The notes beneath the pieces are model-generated. The model was given only the letters and a program-made list of their open reading frames with translations, was not told where the DNA came from and searched no databases. Both the position numbers and the translations under genes were made by a program. 64,000 nucleotides of DNA from NCBI GenBank assembly GCA_965262255.1, contig OZ253505.1, positions 1-64,000 on the forward strand. The letters are read 5' to 3'. How positions within the stretch are numbered: the first letter of the stretch is position 1; every line of letters starts with the position of its first letter. The DNA comes from JANQQC01 sp965262255 (GTDB lineage Bacteria; Pseudomonadota; Alphaproteobacteria; Caulobacterales; Hyphomonadaceae). Below, in pieces: positions 17,512-27,375 of the stretch.

Positions 17512-18384
17512 TTATGCTTCCAATCCAAACACCCGAATCGCGTTTTCTCGCAAAAACTTTGGCAGAATCTCGTCCTTGAGAGGCACGGATTCCATTTCAG
17601 AGAAAATTCTTTCTAAGCTTAGTCCCATTGGGAAATAGCCAGCATATATGATTTTGTCTGCTCCCCGTTTATTCGCATAGTCAATAATGGCTTTCGGATA
17701 ATACTTTGGAGCAAATGCGCTTGTTGAGTAATACAGATTTGGGTATTTTAGCATCAATTTGACTGCTAAGTCTTCCCAAGGTTCTGCTCCATGCCGCATT
17801 ACCACCTTTAACTCGGGGAAAAACCAGCACACATCATCAAGATGTTCTACTTTTTGCTGGTACATTGGAATACGTGGACCAGGAACTCCAACATTAAGAC
17901 AGATCGGGATATCTAGCTCGCAACATGTAGCATATAGAGGATACATTTCGCGATCATTAATGGCAATCTGAGGAAGTGTTCCTGATGGAAAAACGCTAGC
18001 AGACTTAACATCGTACTCGTTTTTTAAGCGTTTGAGCCGGCGAATTTCATCCATACCGAGATTAGGATTGCACGGAACATCAAAGAAAAATCGATCGGAG
18101 TAATTTTCAGCAACTCTTCGGCTTGTCTCATCATCGTTAAAACCTACCATTGCTTTTTGAATATTAAAACGATCCATCTGTTCCACCGTCCAAACTACAA
18201 AATCGTTCGGTTGTCCCGTCTCTGGTATATCTTTGAACAAATACTGAGCCGGCATTTCGAACATACGCTGACTTTCTTCGTCGCGTAACAATGGTTCAAA
18301 GCTCTTATACCAATCCGACCGATTAGATCGCGTCGGGATTCCTAGCATGGTATCGATCACCGAAATGCCATTTAGTCTACTCAT
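17512..18384 (-). CDS. Amidohydrolase (Amidohydro_2)-like protein
   Basis: 290 residues, TIM-barrel of the ACMSD/2-pyrone-dicarboxylate-lactonase type by overall pattern (ICLNVG, VVMRHGAEPWEDLAVKL, NLYYSTSAF, ENAIRVFGL). The usual metal ligands are poorly kept: the N-terminal HxH is replaced by VIDTMLG and the late Asp of (S/T)DYP is AGYFP. One His (RHGAEPW) is retained. It may be a metal-free lyase or hydrolase of this superfamily, or have lost activity. AGGACT precedes the ATG. It converges on the hydrolase gene at 17470. Confidence 0.7.
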   Translation of the reverse strand: MSRLNGISVIDTMLGIPTRSNRSDWYKSFEPLLRDEESQRMFEMPAQYLFKDIPETGQPNDFVVWTVEQMDRFNIQKAMVGFNDDETSRRVAENYSDRFFFDVPCNPNLGMDEIRRLKRLKNEYDVKSASVFPSGTLPQIAINDREMYPLYATCCELDIPICLNVGVPGPRIPMYQQKVEHLDDVCWFFPELKVVMRHGAEPWEDLAVKLMLKYPNLYYSTSAFAPKYYPKAIIDYANKRGADKIIYAGYFPMGLSLERIFSEMESVPLKDEILPKFLRENAIRVFGLEA

Positions 18385-19625
18385 AGTCAGTCCTGCGATA
18401 CTATTAAGGAGATAGTCTTGTTTGAGTTTTTTTCAACTTTACCCTTAGACTTTCAAAGGAGTAGTTGTCTGCGACAATACATTTCATTCCGTCTTTCGTA
18501 GGTTGCCAAAGTGTCAGCAACTCTCTCTTTGCTCGTTACCCCGCCAATCAATTTGCTCGACAGTTCTCGAAATCTTGATGTAACCACTCCCAACTGCTGT
18601 CAGTGCCTTCCCGATCAGCCAACTAACCATTTGTGAGGGTCTGCAAACATGTTCGGAGAATGATATACATCCATTATACGACATTTCCAAATAGAGGAAA
18701 CGGGTATGTGAGAGGAATTAGGACACCACCAGTTATACAGTCCGAAGGGAAAACCTTAAAAAATTCGATTTTGTGTTAGTGTTTAGTATCTGGGTTCAAC
18801 GTTTTACTCAGTCATTATCGCGCAATTCTAAAGTTGAAACTTACGAAGGATTTATGTCGCATCAGCCTACATTCGGGATGCCACACCTAGGAACTACTTA
18901 CTTATTGAACATCCTCCTCCAGCTGAGAAAATGCGTTGACGAGAAATTCAGAATACCGAACAGGTATAATTGCAGATTGCGTTGTGTCTGAACTGTTTGA
19001 CTCATAGCACTAATATGGCTAACCGCGGCTATCGTATTGGGAAATCAATACGTTGGAGACTCACGTTTGTTCGTACTTCCAGAACCGTATCTCGGCTAGA
19101 GCTTTTTCCGAATCAATTAGTCTCATATTCTCTACAATCTCTCTTATTCTAAAGGGAACAGAACCACAAAATAGACGCAACTTGACAGGAAATTGCTCTA
19201 AGAGGCTAAACGAAAAAAGACGAGAAAGTTACATCCATAGCCAGTGCAGAGAATACGCATTCGTTCTAAGCGAAAGATCCTACGGTTCATAACAGAATTT
19301 TAGATTATCAGGCTAATTTTGGAAGTTGTCTGCCAACTACTCCTAGTTGGAGGACGCAATTCGTAGCATAAACAGTGGGAATCAGCGTCAAAGTATCGAG
19401 AACGCTGATTATTCGTTTAGCCTCTAACAGAAGGTGGGAAGTTGTATTTGTACCCGAGATTGGACTTTACTCGCCGATTCGTGTATACCATGTATAGAAA
19501 CAATAGATTTCGGGGCTGCGCCCCTAGTATCAACTGATCGCCAGGGCCTAAATTAGAACTTATCCGCTATATCAGCATGCATGTTCACCAAATACTACGG
19601 TATCTTGATTCAAAAGTTAAAGCAA
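18385..19625. other. 1.2-kb gene-poor interval
   Basis: No frame in this interval has a recognisable product, and the short frames present have unnatural composition. It contains a possible acyl-CoA-ligase relic (18440-18545) and a GC hairpin, GGGGCTGCGCCCC (19512-19524), without a T-run. The rest shows nothing that could be supported. Confidence 0.5.
18440..18545 (-). pseudogene. Possible relic of an acyl-CoA ligase C-terminus
   Basis: The minus strand reads REVADTLATYERRNEMYCRR, close to KAKVDDTLATYKRPKDIYIR near the end of the acyl-CoA ligase encoded at 21798-23531, and the DNA agrees at roughly two thirds of positions over 60 bases. No more of the gene is recognisable and stops flank it. 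The similarity is short, so chance or an old paralogue are both possible. Confidence 0.3.
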
Positions 19626-21602
19626 ATGACTAAACAGCGTCTATCAGTAGAGGTAAAGGATGACTTTATCGAACGTCAAAGTAAAGCCCCGCCAGTTAAT
19701 GCTGTGTCGGAACTTATCTGGAATTGCCTAGATGGGGATGCGACAGAGGTGTCCGTTGAACTGGTCGGCAGTGATTTAGCAAATGAGCCAAGTAAGATCA
19801 TCATCGAAGACAACGGACTAGGTTTCAGCCACCCTGATGCGAGTAAATACTTCAGTCTTTTGGGCGGCTCTTGGAAACGACAAAACTCTAAAACCACGAT
19901 ACGCCAAAGAAATATCCATGGCAGTGAAGGAAGAGGGCGGTACAAAGCCCTTGCCCTAGGTAAAAATGCAGTTTGGAAGGTATGTTATGAAAGTGTTGAC
20001 AAAAAGCGGCACTGTTACGACATCGAAATGTCGGCGAGCGATTTCAAGAGCTTTACGATTTCAGACCCGGTATCAACTGATGCTGCCCTTGGAGTAAAAG
20101 TGACGATAGAACAGCTTCACGAAAAATCTACCAGTGTAACTTCCTTTTCCGCAGTCCAAAAACTTGCCGAAATTTTTGCTCCTTACCTGATGAGTTACAA
20201 AGACATTAATGTTGAAGTAGACGGTGACCGCTTAGATGCCAGTTCAATAGTCGAGACTGAGCAAAGCTTCCAGATAACGCCTGTAACAGACCGAAAGGGT
20301 CAAGATCATCTGATTGAGCTTCAAGTCATCGAATGGAAAAATTCAACTCCAAATATGATCTACTTTTGCAGTGCGGACGGGTTCCCTCTTCATCAAATGG
20401 AACACAAATCACGTACGACCGATTACTCCTTTTCGGCATATTTGAAATCCAGTTATGTCTCTATCCTTGCTGATTCTGGACGCTTAACTGTTCCAGAAAT
20501 GGACGAGAATCTGAATAAAGCCATCTCCGAATCCGATGAAATCATTCGTAACCATTTTCGCGGAAAAGCAGCTCACAAAGTTCGTAGCATTGTAGAGAAA
20601 TGGAAGGAAGAAAAAATATACCCTTTCCGAAGTGACGATGATTCGCCAATTGCTCAGGTAGAAAGACAAGTATTCGACATTGTTGCCGCCAATGTACAAA
20701 ATTACCCATCTGAATTTGAGAAAGCTCCGAAGAAAACTCGTGAACTTCAGTTACATCTGTTGCGAACAGCCATCGAATCCAGTCCGAATGATTTGCAGAA
20801 GATTATCTCAGAGGTCGTGCAAATGTCCAAAGAAAAGCAAAAGGTGCTTGCTGAACTTCTTGAGGAAAACACTTTAGCGGCCATTATCAAAGCAGCGAAA
20901 ACTGTTGCCAATCGCATAAAGTTTATTGACGGACTCGAGCAGATAGTATTTGATACCAATAGTAAGAAGAATCTAAAAGAACGTTCGCAGTTGCATAGAA
21001 TTTTGGTCGATAACACGTGGATATTTGGGGAGAAATACAACTTATGGGTGAGTGACAGAGATTTGACGAGGGTGCTTGAGAAGTACAAGAAGCACTTGGA
21101 TCCAAATATACAGATAGACGAACCAGTAACCTTGGTTGACAACAAAAAAGGGGTTCTTGATCTAATGTTGTCACAACAAATACAGTTACAACATAAGGAC
21201 GTGACTGAAAATCTCGTTATTGAACTAAAAGCCCCTCGGGTAAAACTCAATGCAGACAGCATTGTACAGATTAAAAAATATGCCCAAGCCGTCGCCTCGG
21301 ACGAAAGGTTTCACACACTTAAAGATGTTAAGTGGGACTTTTGGCTCATTTCAAACGATTACGATGACTATGTATCAGCAGATATCGCTGGTGGACCTGA
21401 TCCCTCTAAGCGGCTAATACAGGACAATCGGCAAATGAATCTGACGATTGGGATTAAAAGTTGGAGCGAAATTATTACTGAGAATCGCGATCGCCTGAAC
21501 TTTTTTCGAGAAAACCTTGAGTACAAAGCTGATAAATGTACGGCAACTCAGTTTCTGAGGGAACGTTATGCCGAATTTCTTCACAATGTCATAGAATCTT
21601 GA
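19626..21602 (+). CDS. HATPase-PD-(D/E)XK (Shedu/DUF4263-like) fusion, candidate defence nuclease
   Basis: 658 residues from ATG 19626; an upstream in-frame ATG at 19581 adds 15 residues but has no ribosome site. Domain 1 is a GHKL-type ATPase: ELIWNCLDGDA (N box, about 27-37), EDNGLGF (G1, about 63-69) and GSEGRGRYKALALG (G2, about 103-116), as in MORC/Hsp90-like proteins. The middle is helical and charged. Domain 2 (about 460-640) has LVDNTWIFGEKYN, GVLDLML and LVIELKAP: an Asp followed by ExK, the PD-(D/E)XK core as arranged in Shedu (SduA) nucleases. It is a single-gene system with no partner alongside. Role in phage defence is inferred from the architecture. Confidence 0.75.
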   Translation: MTKQRLSVEVKDDFIERQSKAPPVNAVSELIWNCLDGDATEVSVELVGSDLANEPSKIIIEDNGLGFSHPDASKYFSLLGGSWKRQNSKTTIRQRNIHGSEGRGRYKALALGKNAVWKVCYESVDKKRHCYDIEMSASDFKSFTISDPVSTDAALGVKVTIEQLHEKSTSVTSFSAVQKLAEIFAPYLMSYKDINVEVDGDRLDASSIVETEQSFQITPVTDRKGQDHLIELQVIEWKNSTPNMIYFCSADGFPLHQMEHKSRTTDYSFSAYLKSSYVSILADSGRLTVPEMDENLNKAISESDEIIRNHFRGKAAHKVRSIVEKWKEEKIYPFRSDDDSPIAQVERQVFDIVAANVQNYPSEFEKAPKKTRELQLHLLRTAIESSPNDLQKIISEVVQMSKEKQKVLAELLEENTLAAIIKAAKTVANRIKFIDGLEQIVFDTNSKKNLKERSQLHRILVDNTWIFGEKYNLWVSDRDLTRVLEKYKKHLDPNIQIDEPVTLVDNKKGVLDLMLSQQIQLQHKDVTENLVIELKAPRVKLNADSIVQIKKYAQAVASDERFHTLKDVKWDFWLISNDYDDYVSADIAGGPDPSKRLIQDNRQMNLTIGIKSWSEIITENRDRLNFFRENLEYKADKCTATQFLRERYAEFLHNVIES

Positions 21603-21631
21603 CAGAAGATTGAATTAGGGCATCTGCAGCT

Positions 21632-21748
21632 CAAGTTGATTGAAATCTAGGCTACCGCTCTACAACATAACAAATTACCTTGATGGAACTGCCAAAGGCG
21701 AAATCTTCTTCTATTGATAAACGGAAGAAATTGAGACAATCAACTTGA
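21632..21748. repeat. 11-bp inverted repeat flanking 95 bases
   Basis: CAAGTTGATTG at 21632-21642 and its exact reverse complement CAATCAACTTG at 21738-21748, in the gap between two convergent genes. It could be the footprint of a small non-autonomous element or a long-range stem; neither has other support. Confidence 0.35.
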
Positions 21749-21797
21749 TTTGCTAAAGCTCTAACAAGCAACTGCCTACGAAACTAAATCCGGTGTG

Positions 21798-23531
21798 CTA
21801 AATCTCTCGTACGTGTTTGGAAGACTGTACAGCTAATAGATAGTCTTCTCTGACTTTGTTTTTTTCAATTTTATCCATAGCATTTCGAGGAAGTGGATGG
21901 CTACGAATATAAATGTCTTTCGGTCGTTTATATGTTGCTAGGGTGTCGTCAACTTTCGCTTTCACTAAGGGCTGGATTTGATTGACTGGCAAGCTGGTAA
22001 CGACCGCAAGAATAAGAACCTCCCCCATACGATCGTCCGGAATTCCGAAGGCGGCCATCTCTGAAACTCCGTCAATGCTACCCATAGCTTGTTCGATCTC
22101 AGCACAATAGATGTTTTCCCCACCAGAAATGACCATATCGGTTTTTCTGTCTAAGATGTATATGAATCCTTCTTTGGTTACCCTTCCAATATCACCCGAT
22201 GCATACCATCCTTCTTTCTTAAATGGACTGTAAATTTCTCCTCGCAACCAATAACCATTCATCAGAGTAGCAGACCGTACCCAAATTTCTCCTACCCCAT
22301 CGCTTGGCAACTCGCAACCTGCGTCATCAACCACTTTTACTTCTGCCATGGGTAGAATTTTGCCCGCCGCATCAGGTTGATTGAGAAAATCTTCGCCAAT
22401 TGCTTGTGCAACTGATCCGTTTGCTTCTGTCATTCCATAACCAGTTCCAAACATAGCCATCGGATAAGCATCTCGTAACTTTGTTAGTAGTGGAATTGGT
22501 ATGCCTTGTCCGCCGCTGGAGAAACTCCGAAGACTCGACAAGTCAAAATCTAGACGGTTCGGAGCATTGATAATATCCCAAAGCATTGTGGGAACTGCTG
22601 TCATAGAGGTTACTTTCTCCTCTTGAATAACTTTGAACGCGTTTGAGATATCCCAACGAGGTAGTAAAACCAACTTGTCGCCGTTAACTAGAGAAGCTAA
22701 AAACAGTGCGCTACACCCGCTCGTATGGAACAATGGAAAGATTAACAATGAACTTGCCTGAGGCATTTGAGATAGCAGGATCGATATTTCGATGTTGTAG
22801 GCTTTGGCCATGCGTTCCACTATTACTCGCCGGGCAAGCAATGTGTTCATTACGCCGAGTACCATAGAGCGGTTCGACAGTGCCGCAGCCTTAGCTCTTC
22901 CCGTAGTACCGGATGTATACATAAGAACCGCAACATCGCTGTTATTGCTTGTCGGAGTGAATAAACGAGTTTCCGATATTGACAGAAGATCTGGTAACGG
23001 CCAGGTTTGGGGTTCCGTAGTCGTGTCGTCAAGACTTATAGCAGGCAACTCACACCCTTCATCTCGTAGGGCTTGTAATCTCTTATTGTCCGCTAGCAGA
23101 AGTATAGCGTTGCCGTCGTCAACTGCCGCCCTCATATTTTCTCCTGTTCCTCTGCTATTGATCAGGGCTGGAATTCCGCCGGATAGAACGACTGCGGCGA
23201 AAGCAATCATCCACGCGGCGCTATTTCGGCTGGCTATAGCCACGACCTTTCTTTCTGAATCGGTCAGAACCTCATCTAGATGACTTGCGAGGCGGTCAAC
23301 CCGTGAGAAGAATTCATCAAATGTAAGACGTTGTTCTTCTTCCACTATGAAGGTAGCTTTACCGTGTTGGCGACCTCGCTGAATGAATTCAGCGAGAGTG
23401 TTCGGGGCGTTCGCAAAGACGCTTACGGTTCGGTCGTCTATTGCTGCATCTTTGGTTTCGAATGCGCCTCCAATCCCCAATAGAGATTCGAGTATCTGGT
23501 CGTTTTTGTTGTCACTCATTAATAAACTCAT
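21798..23531 (-). CDS. AMP-dependent acyl-CoA synthetase/ligase
   Basis: 577 residues, complete member of the ANL superfamily (forms an acyl-adenylate, then an acyl-CoA). ATP motif VLMYTSGTTGRAKAAA (about 205-220), GYGMTEANGSV (about 369-379), ASGDIGRV (about 447-454), DRKTDMVISGGENIYCAEIE (about 462-481) and the C-terminal Lys region (RNAMDKIEKNKVRE). MSLLMSDN offers two starts, 23531 and 23519. The acyl substrate is unknown. It stands alone, between the HATPase-nuclease and ankyrin genes, and could serve the acyl-CoA pathways elsewhere in the window. Confidence 0.9.
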   Translation of the reverse strand: MSLLMSDNKNDQILESLLGIGGAFETKDAAIDDRTVSVFANAPNTLAEFIQRGRQHGKATFIVEEEQRLTFDEFFSRVDRLASHLDEVLTDSERKVVAIASRNSAAWMIAFAAVVLSGGIPALINSRGTGENMRAAVDDGNAILLLADNKRLQALRDEGCELPAISLDDTTTEPQTWPLPDLLSISETRLFTPTSNNSDVAVLMYTSGTTGRAKAAALSNRSMVLGVMNTLLARRVIVERMAKAYNIEISILLSQMPQASSLLIFPLFHTSGCSALFLASLVNGDKLVLLPRWDISNAFKVIQEEKVTSMTAVPTMLWDIINAPNRLDFDLSSLRSFSSGGQGIPIPLLTKLRDAYPMAMFGTGYGMTEANGSVAQAIGEDFLNQPDAAGKILPMAEVKVVDDAGCELPSDGVGEIWVRSATLMNGYWLRGEIYSPFKKEGWYASGDIGRVTKEGFIYILDRKTDMVISGGENIYCAEIEQAMGSIDGVSEMAAFGIPDDRMGEVLILAVVTSLPVNQIQPLVKAKVDDTLATYKRPKDIYIRSHPLPRNAMDKIEKNKVREDYLLAVQSSKHVREI

Positions 23532-23708
23532 TTCGGATTTAAAATTGGGGAATCGTTCGTAAAGTATATGACTACAGCGTTATATACCTTTTTCAATCGT
23601 ATCGCCAAGTACACTTCGGTTCCCTGAACAATTTACAGAAACTTCCGTAATGGTAATTTCTCCTCTATTTGTTAGCTGAAACCTCTTTATTCGGACAACG
23701 AAACACTT

Positions 23709-24440
23709 TCACCGTGGTTCATTGTCTGAATTTTTCTCGGAACAAGACTGGGGAGAAGGTTCAAAGTCTAAGTCCGACTTACAGTCCGGATTTGAACGTT
23801 CTGTCTGCATTTTGCTTTCTTCAATTGAATACTCTCCTCCTCGAAGAATATCAAGTAAATCTTTTGTGGTCATTTTTTTTCCTTCCTCGCTGAATATGTC
23901 GACGGCTCCATTCTGTACCAAAATTTCGGCAACAACTTCTTGATTCGGTATGAATAGATCTGGATTTCGAACGCTATGTAAGACTGTTTGTCCTCGAACA
24001 TCAATATTGTTAATGTCTATTCCTAATTTTATTAAATATTTAACAACCTCTGTATGTCCCCTTACTGCGGCGCTGTGCAACGGGTTTACTCGAAAGTTAT
24101 TCAGCACATTGACATTTGCACCTGCCCGTACGAGTTCTTTTACAATTTCTAGATTTCCGTACGCGGCCGCATCATCTAAAGCCGAACTACCAAAACTGTC
24201 TTGCAAATTTACGTCAGCGCCAGCTTCAATAAGTATTTTCGTCGATCTTAGTTCGTTCCAGAATGCTGCAACCATTAGAGGAGTATTGCCAAAATCATCT
24301 TTTGCGTTTACGTCGTAACCTAGTTCGACTTGTTTCTTAACAAACTCAGGGCCCTTTAAGACATTTATATAACTGGTCTCAGAATGTCCGCGAATCGACA
24401 AGAATACAAATAATAGCATCAATAAAATGTACAATCTCAT
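23709..24440 (-). CDS. Exported ankyrin-repeat protein
   Basis: 243 residues with an N-terminal signal peptide (MRLYILLMLLFVFLSIRG). Ankyrin repeats follow: DVNAKDDFGNTPLMVAAFWN, then repeats starting DVNLQDSFGSSALDDAA, NVNVLNNFRVNPLHSAA and DINNIDVRGQTVLHS, with a fifth degenerate one, about residues 38-180. The tail is acidic and low in complexity. Ankyrin repeats bind other proteins; export to the periplasm is inferred. It lies upstream of the damaged protease gene on the same strand but in a separate transcription unit, judging by the 90-base gap. Confidence 0.8.
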   Translation of the reverse strand: MRLYILLMLLFVFLSIRGHSETSYINVLKGPEFVKKQVELGYDVNAKDDFGNTPLMVAAFWNELRSTKILIEAGADVNLQDSFGSSALDDAAAYGNLEIVKELVRAGANVNVLNNFRVNPLHSAAVRGHTEVVKYLIKLGIDINNIDVRGQTVLHSVRNPDLFIPNQEVVAEILVQNGAVDIFSEEGKKMTTKDLLDILRGGEYSIEESKMQTERSNPDCKSDLDFEPSPQSCSEKNSDNEPR

Positions 24441-24529
24441 TGCAATTATCCTTAATAATTTGAATTACGGTTTAAATTACTTTGTTGTGACGACGATTCC
24501 TTTCCATATTTATCTATACTTAGGGAATA

Positions 24530-26136
24530 CTATTTAAGTAAAGTAAACAGATAATCTGGATTTGCTTTTAATGATTCTAAACTAACTTTTCTTGTAACTT
24601 CGTTATCAGACAAAGAAAGTGATATTAAGTCACACATTCGAAGTTCCACGCTTTCGTGACCGTATCGAATTACATTCACTATAGCCATAAACGCTCTAAA
24701 TTGTTCACTGCTAGAGTTTTCGCAACGTGTTGAGATGCAAAGTTTGTACCACAAACATCAATTTTTTCGCCGTCAGTATCGATTGAATAAAGGCCGTGGA
24801 CTTTGTCCAATACTTCTGATCCAGAGCCTCCGACATGACTTAAATTTGGTTTAACTCCGACTCTTATGCTTGGGCCGCGGCAACTATAGTCGCCTAGCGC
24901 TAATGCTAAGATTCCGTCCAGGTTTGACGAATTCAATGCAGAAACACAGATATTTTTGCTGCTTTCTGCTGGAGATTTTTTGGTGTCATTGTTTGAGGTA
25001 GCTATAATTTGATGTACTGCTGTTTTGTTTTCAGGCCACTCCCACCTTCTATCAATCTCATCAGTATTTCCAGCAGAGATTACAAAATTTACATCATTTT
25101 CTTCCGCTATCTCTTCTAGAGCGAGAGAAACACCTCCATCGACAATACCAATTTTCGGATAATCTGTCTCCGCGTTTGAAGCTGGCAAACTTGCTTGATT
25201 GCGATACAAGGTTTTTTTGTTGACACTTCCAGCGTTCACAATTGATGGCAATGAAATTTTTCTAACGAGCGGATGATCTTCTAGAAATTTAATAAGTTTG
25301 ATATGAACGTCTTTATCTAAAAAAACAGATTCCGAAGAGGCACCTCTATTGTAACTCGAGATATGCATATGAGAAGCAAACTCGTTAGAATTCTTTTTTT
25401 CCACAACTTTTACTGTAATCATATTTGCCATACTTTTGCTATCTGAAAGACTCGACAGAATTATGTCAGCACTTATCAGGTGTATTCCATTGAGAAAACT
25501 CTCAAACAAGCTCCGCTTATCTTGATCTACATTTTCCCAATTTTGTCTTGGTGGAATCTCTTCGAAGAGTTCAACAACATATGAGCCACCGGTACGCAAG
25601 TCTGACAACCAAGCAAGACCTTCATCCACCGAAAATCTTCGTTTGTCACTCGCCGAAAATGGCCTAATTTCGGATATTCCACCAACCTCACTCCTTAGTC
25701 GCGACGGTTTTGATTCTTTTTTGTCGTTTAAATCTGTCCACCTAGTCTCTGTTTCAACATTGGCCAATTTTCGTACGACCGACTCTACGCTGTTTTTTCG
25801 AAATTCTAGGTATATTTCACCTAGTTCACCGCCTCCCACTAGGCTCGTAACACGATCGTTGAACAGAACTCTAGTTGGTCGATGGCTTTTAGCAAGCGCA
25901 GAAGGTTTTAAGAGAACTTTCGCATAACATATCTTCGAATACTTACTATTACTCTGAATCGTCCTAATTGCTTCGAGCTGAGAGAGTAGAGCGTTTTTAT
26001 GTTTAACAAATGCCTGATCTTTTCCTGCGTAGAAATCTTTGGTGCTTCCTCCGGCGAGTTTGACGTTTGATACAATAAAATCATCAGTACGCAGTACGAC
26101 TTGAACCGGACATTTTTTCACGTAAAAACTCCTCAT
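24530..26136 (-). pseudogene. Subtilisin-like (S8) protease with lost active site, partner of an AAA ATPase
   Basis: The main frame gives 485 residues (26136 to 24679), then a different frame carries on to 24530. The N-terminal part (CPVQVVLRTDDFI, KSHRPTRVLFN, LVGGGELGEIYLEF) matches subtilases that are encoded beside AAA ATPases. The catalytic Asp is present (IGIVDGG, about 332), but it runs directly into the LDEIAEEN-VNFVISAGN segment, so the stretch that should hold the catalytic His (HGT) is missing. The catalytic Ser motif GTSFA reads GTNFASQ (about 463), Ser to Asn. A frameshift follows near 24700. Protease activity is almost certainly lost. It starts 6 bases after the AAA gene. Confidence 0.75.
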
Positions 26137-26142
26137 AACCCA

Positions 26143-27315
26143 CTAAAATTTGGAAAGTCTATTGGTAACTTTCGCCGGCGAGACATTAAATACCTTAGCA
26201 ATTTCAATTTTCTTGAAGCCAATCGAATTATCTTCAGCGAGTGCTTTCATTACTGCGTCATCTGATTCGAGCAATAATTTTTTCTTTTCTTGAACTATAC
26301 GGTTTGAGTTGACTACCGCAAACATTCTTAATTGCTCGAACAAGGAATCTTTGCCCTTTTGTTCTATAGCGTGATTTTTCTTTATCCATCTGACCAACGA
26401 TTTCGCATCAGCACCCGTTCCGCCGTCAACGCACCATGCCAAAAACTTGATTTTCTCGTCATCTAAATCAAGTGGTACAAGATACTTTGATATGATTTTG
26501 CTGAGAACATCTCCTGTAGGTTTGGGAATCTCAATTTGAACATCAAACCGTCTCCAAATTGCAGGGTCAAGTAGGGTTTCATGGTTCGTAACACCTATCA
26601 TTAGTCCCCGGTCTTGTCTCTCATCTAGACTCTGGAGCAATGTATTTACAACTCGCTTAATCTCCCCAACCTCCTGCGGATCGTTTCTTAGTTTCGCTAT
26701 TGCGTCAAACTCGTCTAACAGCAATACGCAATTATACCTGTTAGCAAATCGAAAGAGATTCCCGATATTGCGTGCGGTAGTTCCCAAGTCAGAAGACATA
26801 AGGCCATCGAGTCTCGCAATGACCACAGGCATTCCCAATTGTTGCGCCATCCAGTATGCCAGCTGGGTTTTACCCGTACCGGGCGGACCATAGACTAAAC
26901 AACTGTTTGACGGACTTGCCCCCAGTTCACTCATCTTGTCGTGATGCTTCCATTCCTCTATTACTGACTGTATTGCGAATGAGACCGTCTGCGAGAAAAT
27001 CGGAAAATCGTACTTGCGATTGTTTTGAAAATGTACTTCTGCAACTGGCGTAGAAGTTTCTTTATCGACAGGTATAGGGGTATGCGGGGTAAGTTCCTCT
27101 CCCTTCAGCATAGCTTTAGAGAGTTCTAAGCGAGTCGGAGCCATTTCACTTGACCGCCCAACTGAGTCCAGCAATTTCGTGAGTTGGGCGGCTTCTTTAT
27201 AATGGCCATCTTTCTCCATAGCGTCCCTCAAACGCTTAACCTGATGAGTCAAAGCATTTGTAGGCTGGATCAACGCCACCCGACATAAAGACTGTACGAT
27301 GTAAAAGTATTCCAT
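26143..27315 (-). CDS. AAA+ ATPase of an AAA-subtilase pair
   Basis: About 390 residues from the Met at 27315; the frame is open to 27375, but that extension is Lys-rich and without a ribosome site, so the true start is uncertain. Walker A YGPPGTGKTQLA (about 142-153), Walker B VLLLDEFDAI (about 196-205), sensor 1 region MIGVTNHE and an arginine finger candidate in WRRFDVQIEIP. The C-terminus (IGFKKIEIAKVFNVSPAKVTNRL) looks like a helix-turn-helix. These ATPases occur with subtilases in predicted conflict or defence loci; the partner downstream is inactivated, while this gene looks intact. Confidence 0.8.
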   Translation of the reverse strand: MEYFYIVQSLCRVALIQPTNALTHQVKRLRDAMEKDGHYKEAAQLTKLLDSVGRSSEMAPTRLELSKAMLKGEELTPHTPIPVDKETSTPVAEVHFQNNRKYDFPIFSQTVSFAIQSVIEEWKHHDKMSELGASPSNSCLVYGPPGTGKTQLAYWMAQQLGMPVVIARLDGLMSSDLGTTARNIGNLFRFANRYNCVLLLDEFDAIAKLRNDPQEVGEIKRVVNTLLQSLDERQDRGLMIGVTNHETLLDPAIWRRFDVQIEIPKPTGDVLSKIISKYLVPLDLDDEKIKFLAWCVDGGTGADAKSLVRWIKKNHAIEQKGKDSLFEQLRMFAVVNSNRIVQEKKKLLLESDDAVMKALAEDNSIGFKKIEIAKVFNVSPAKVTNRLSKF

Positions 27316-27375
27316 ACTAGAACTCAGATAAATTAAAAATGTTTTCTTATATATAGAAATTTTTCTCCTTTTCAA

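Noticed and set aside
18773..19292. Short plus-strand frames of 60-80 residues
   Set aside because: No ribosome sites, odd composition (Arg/Ser/Leu/Cys-rich) and mutual overlap in different frames; treated as non-coding.
19507..19526. GC-rich hairpin GGGGCTGCGCCCC as a terminator
   Set aside because: There is no following T-run and no gene ends near it; left as a note in the gene-poor interval.
23709..23943. Plus-strand frames overlapping the ankyrin gene
   Set aside because: They lie opposite a gene with clear repeats and signal peptide and show no family features.
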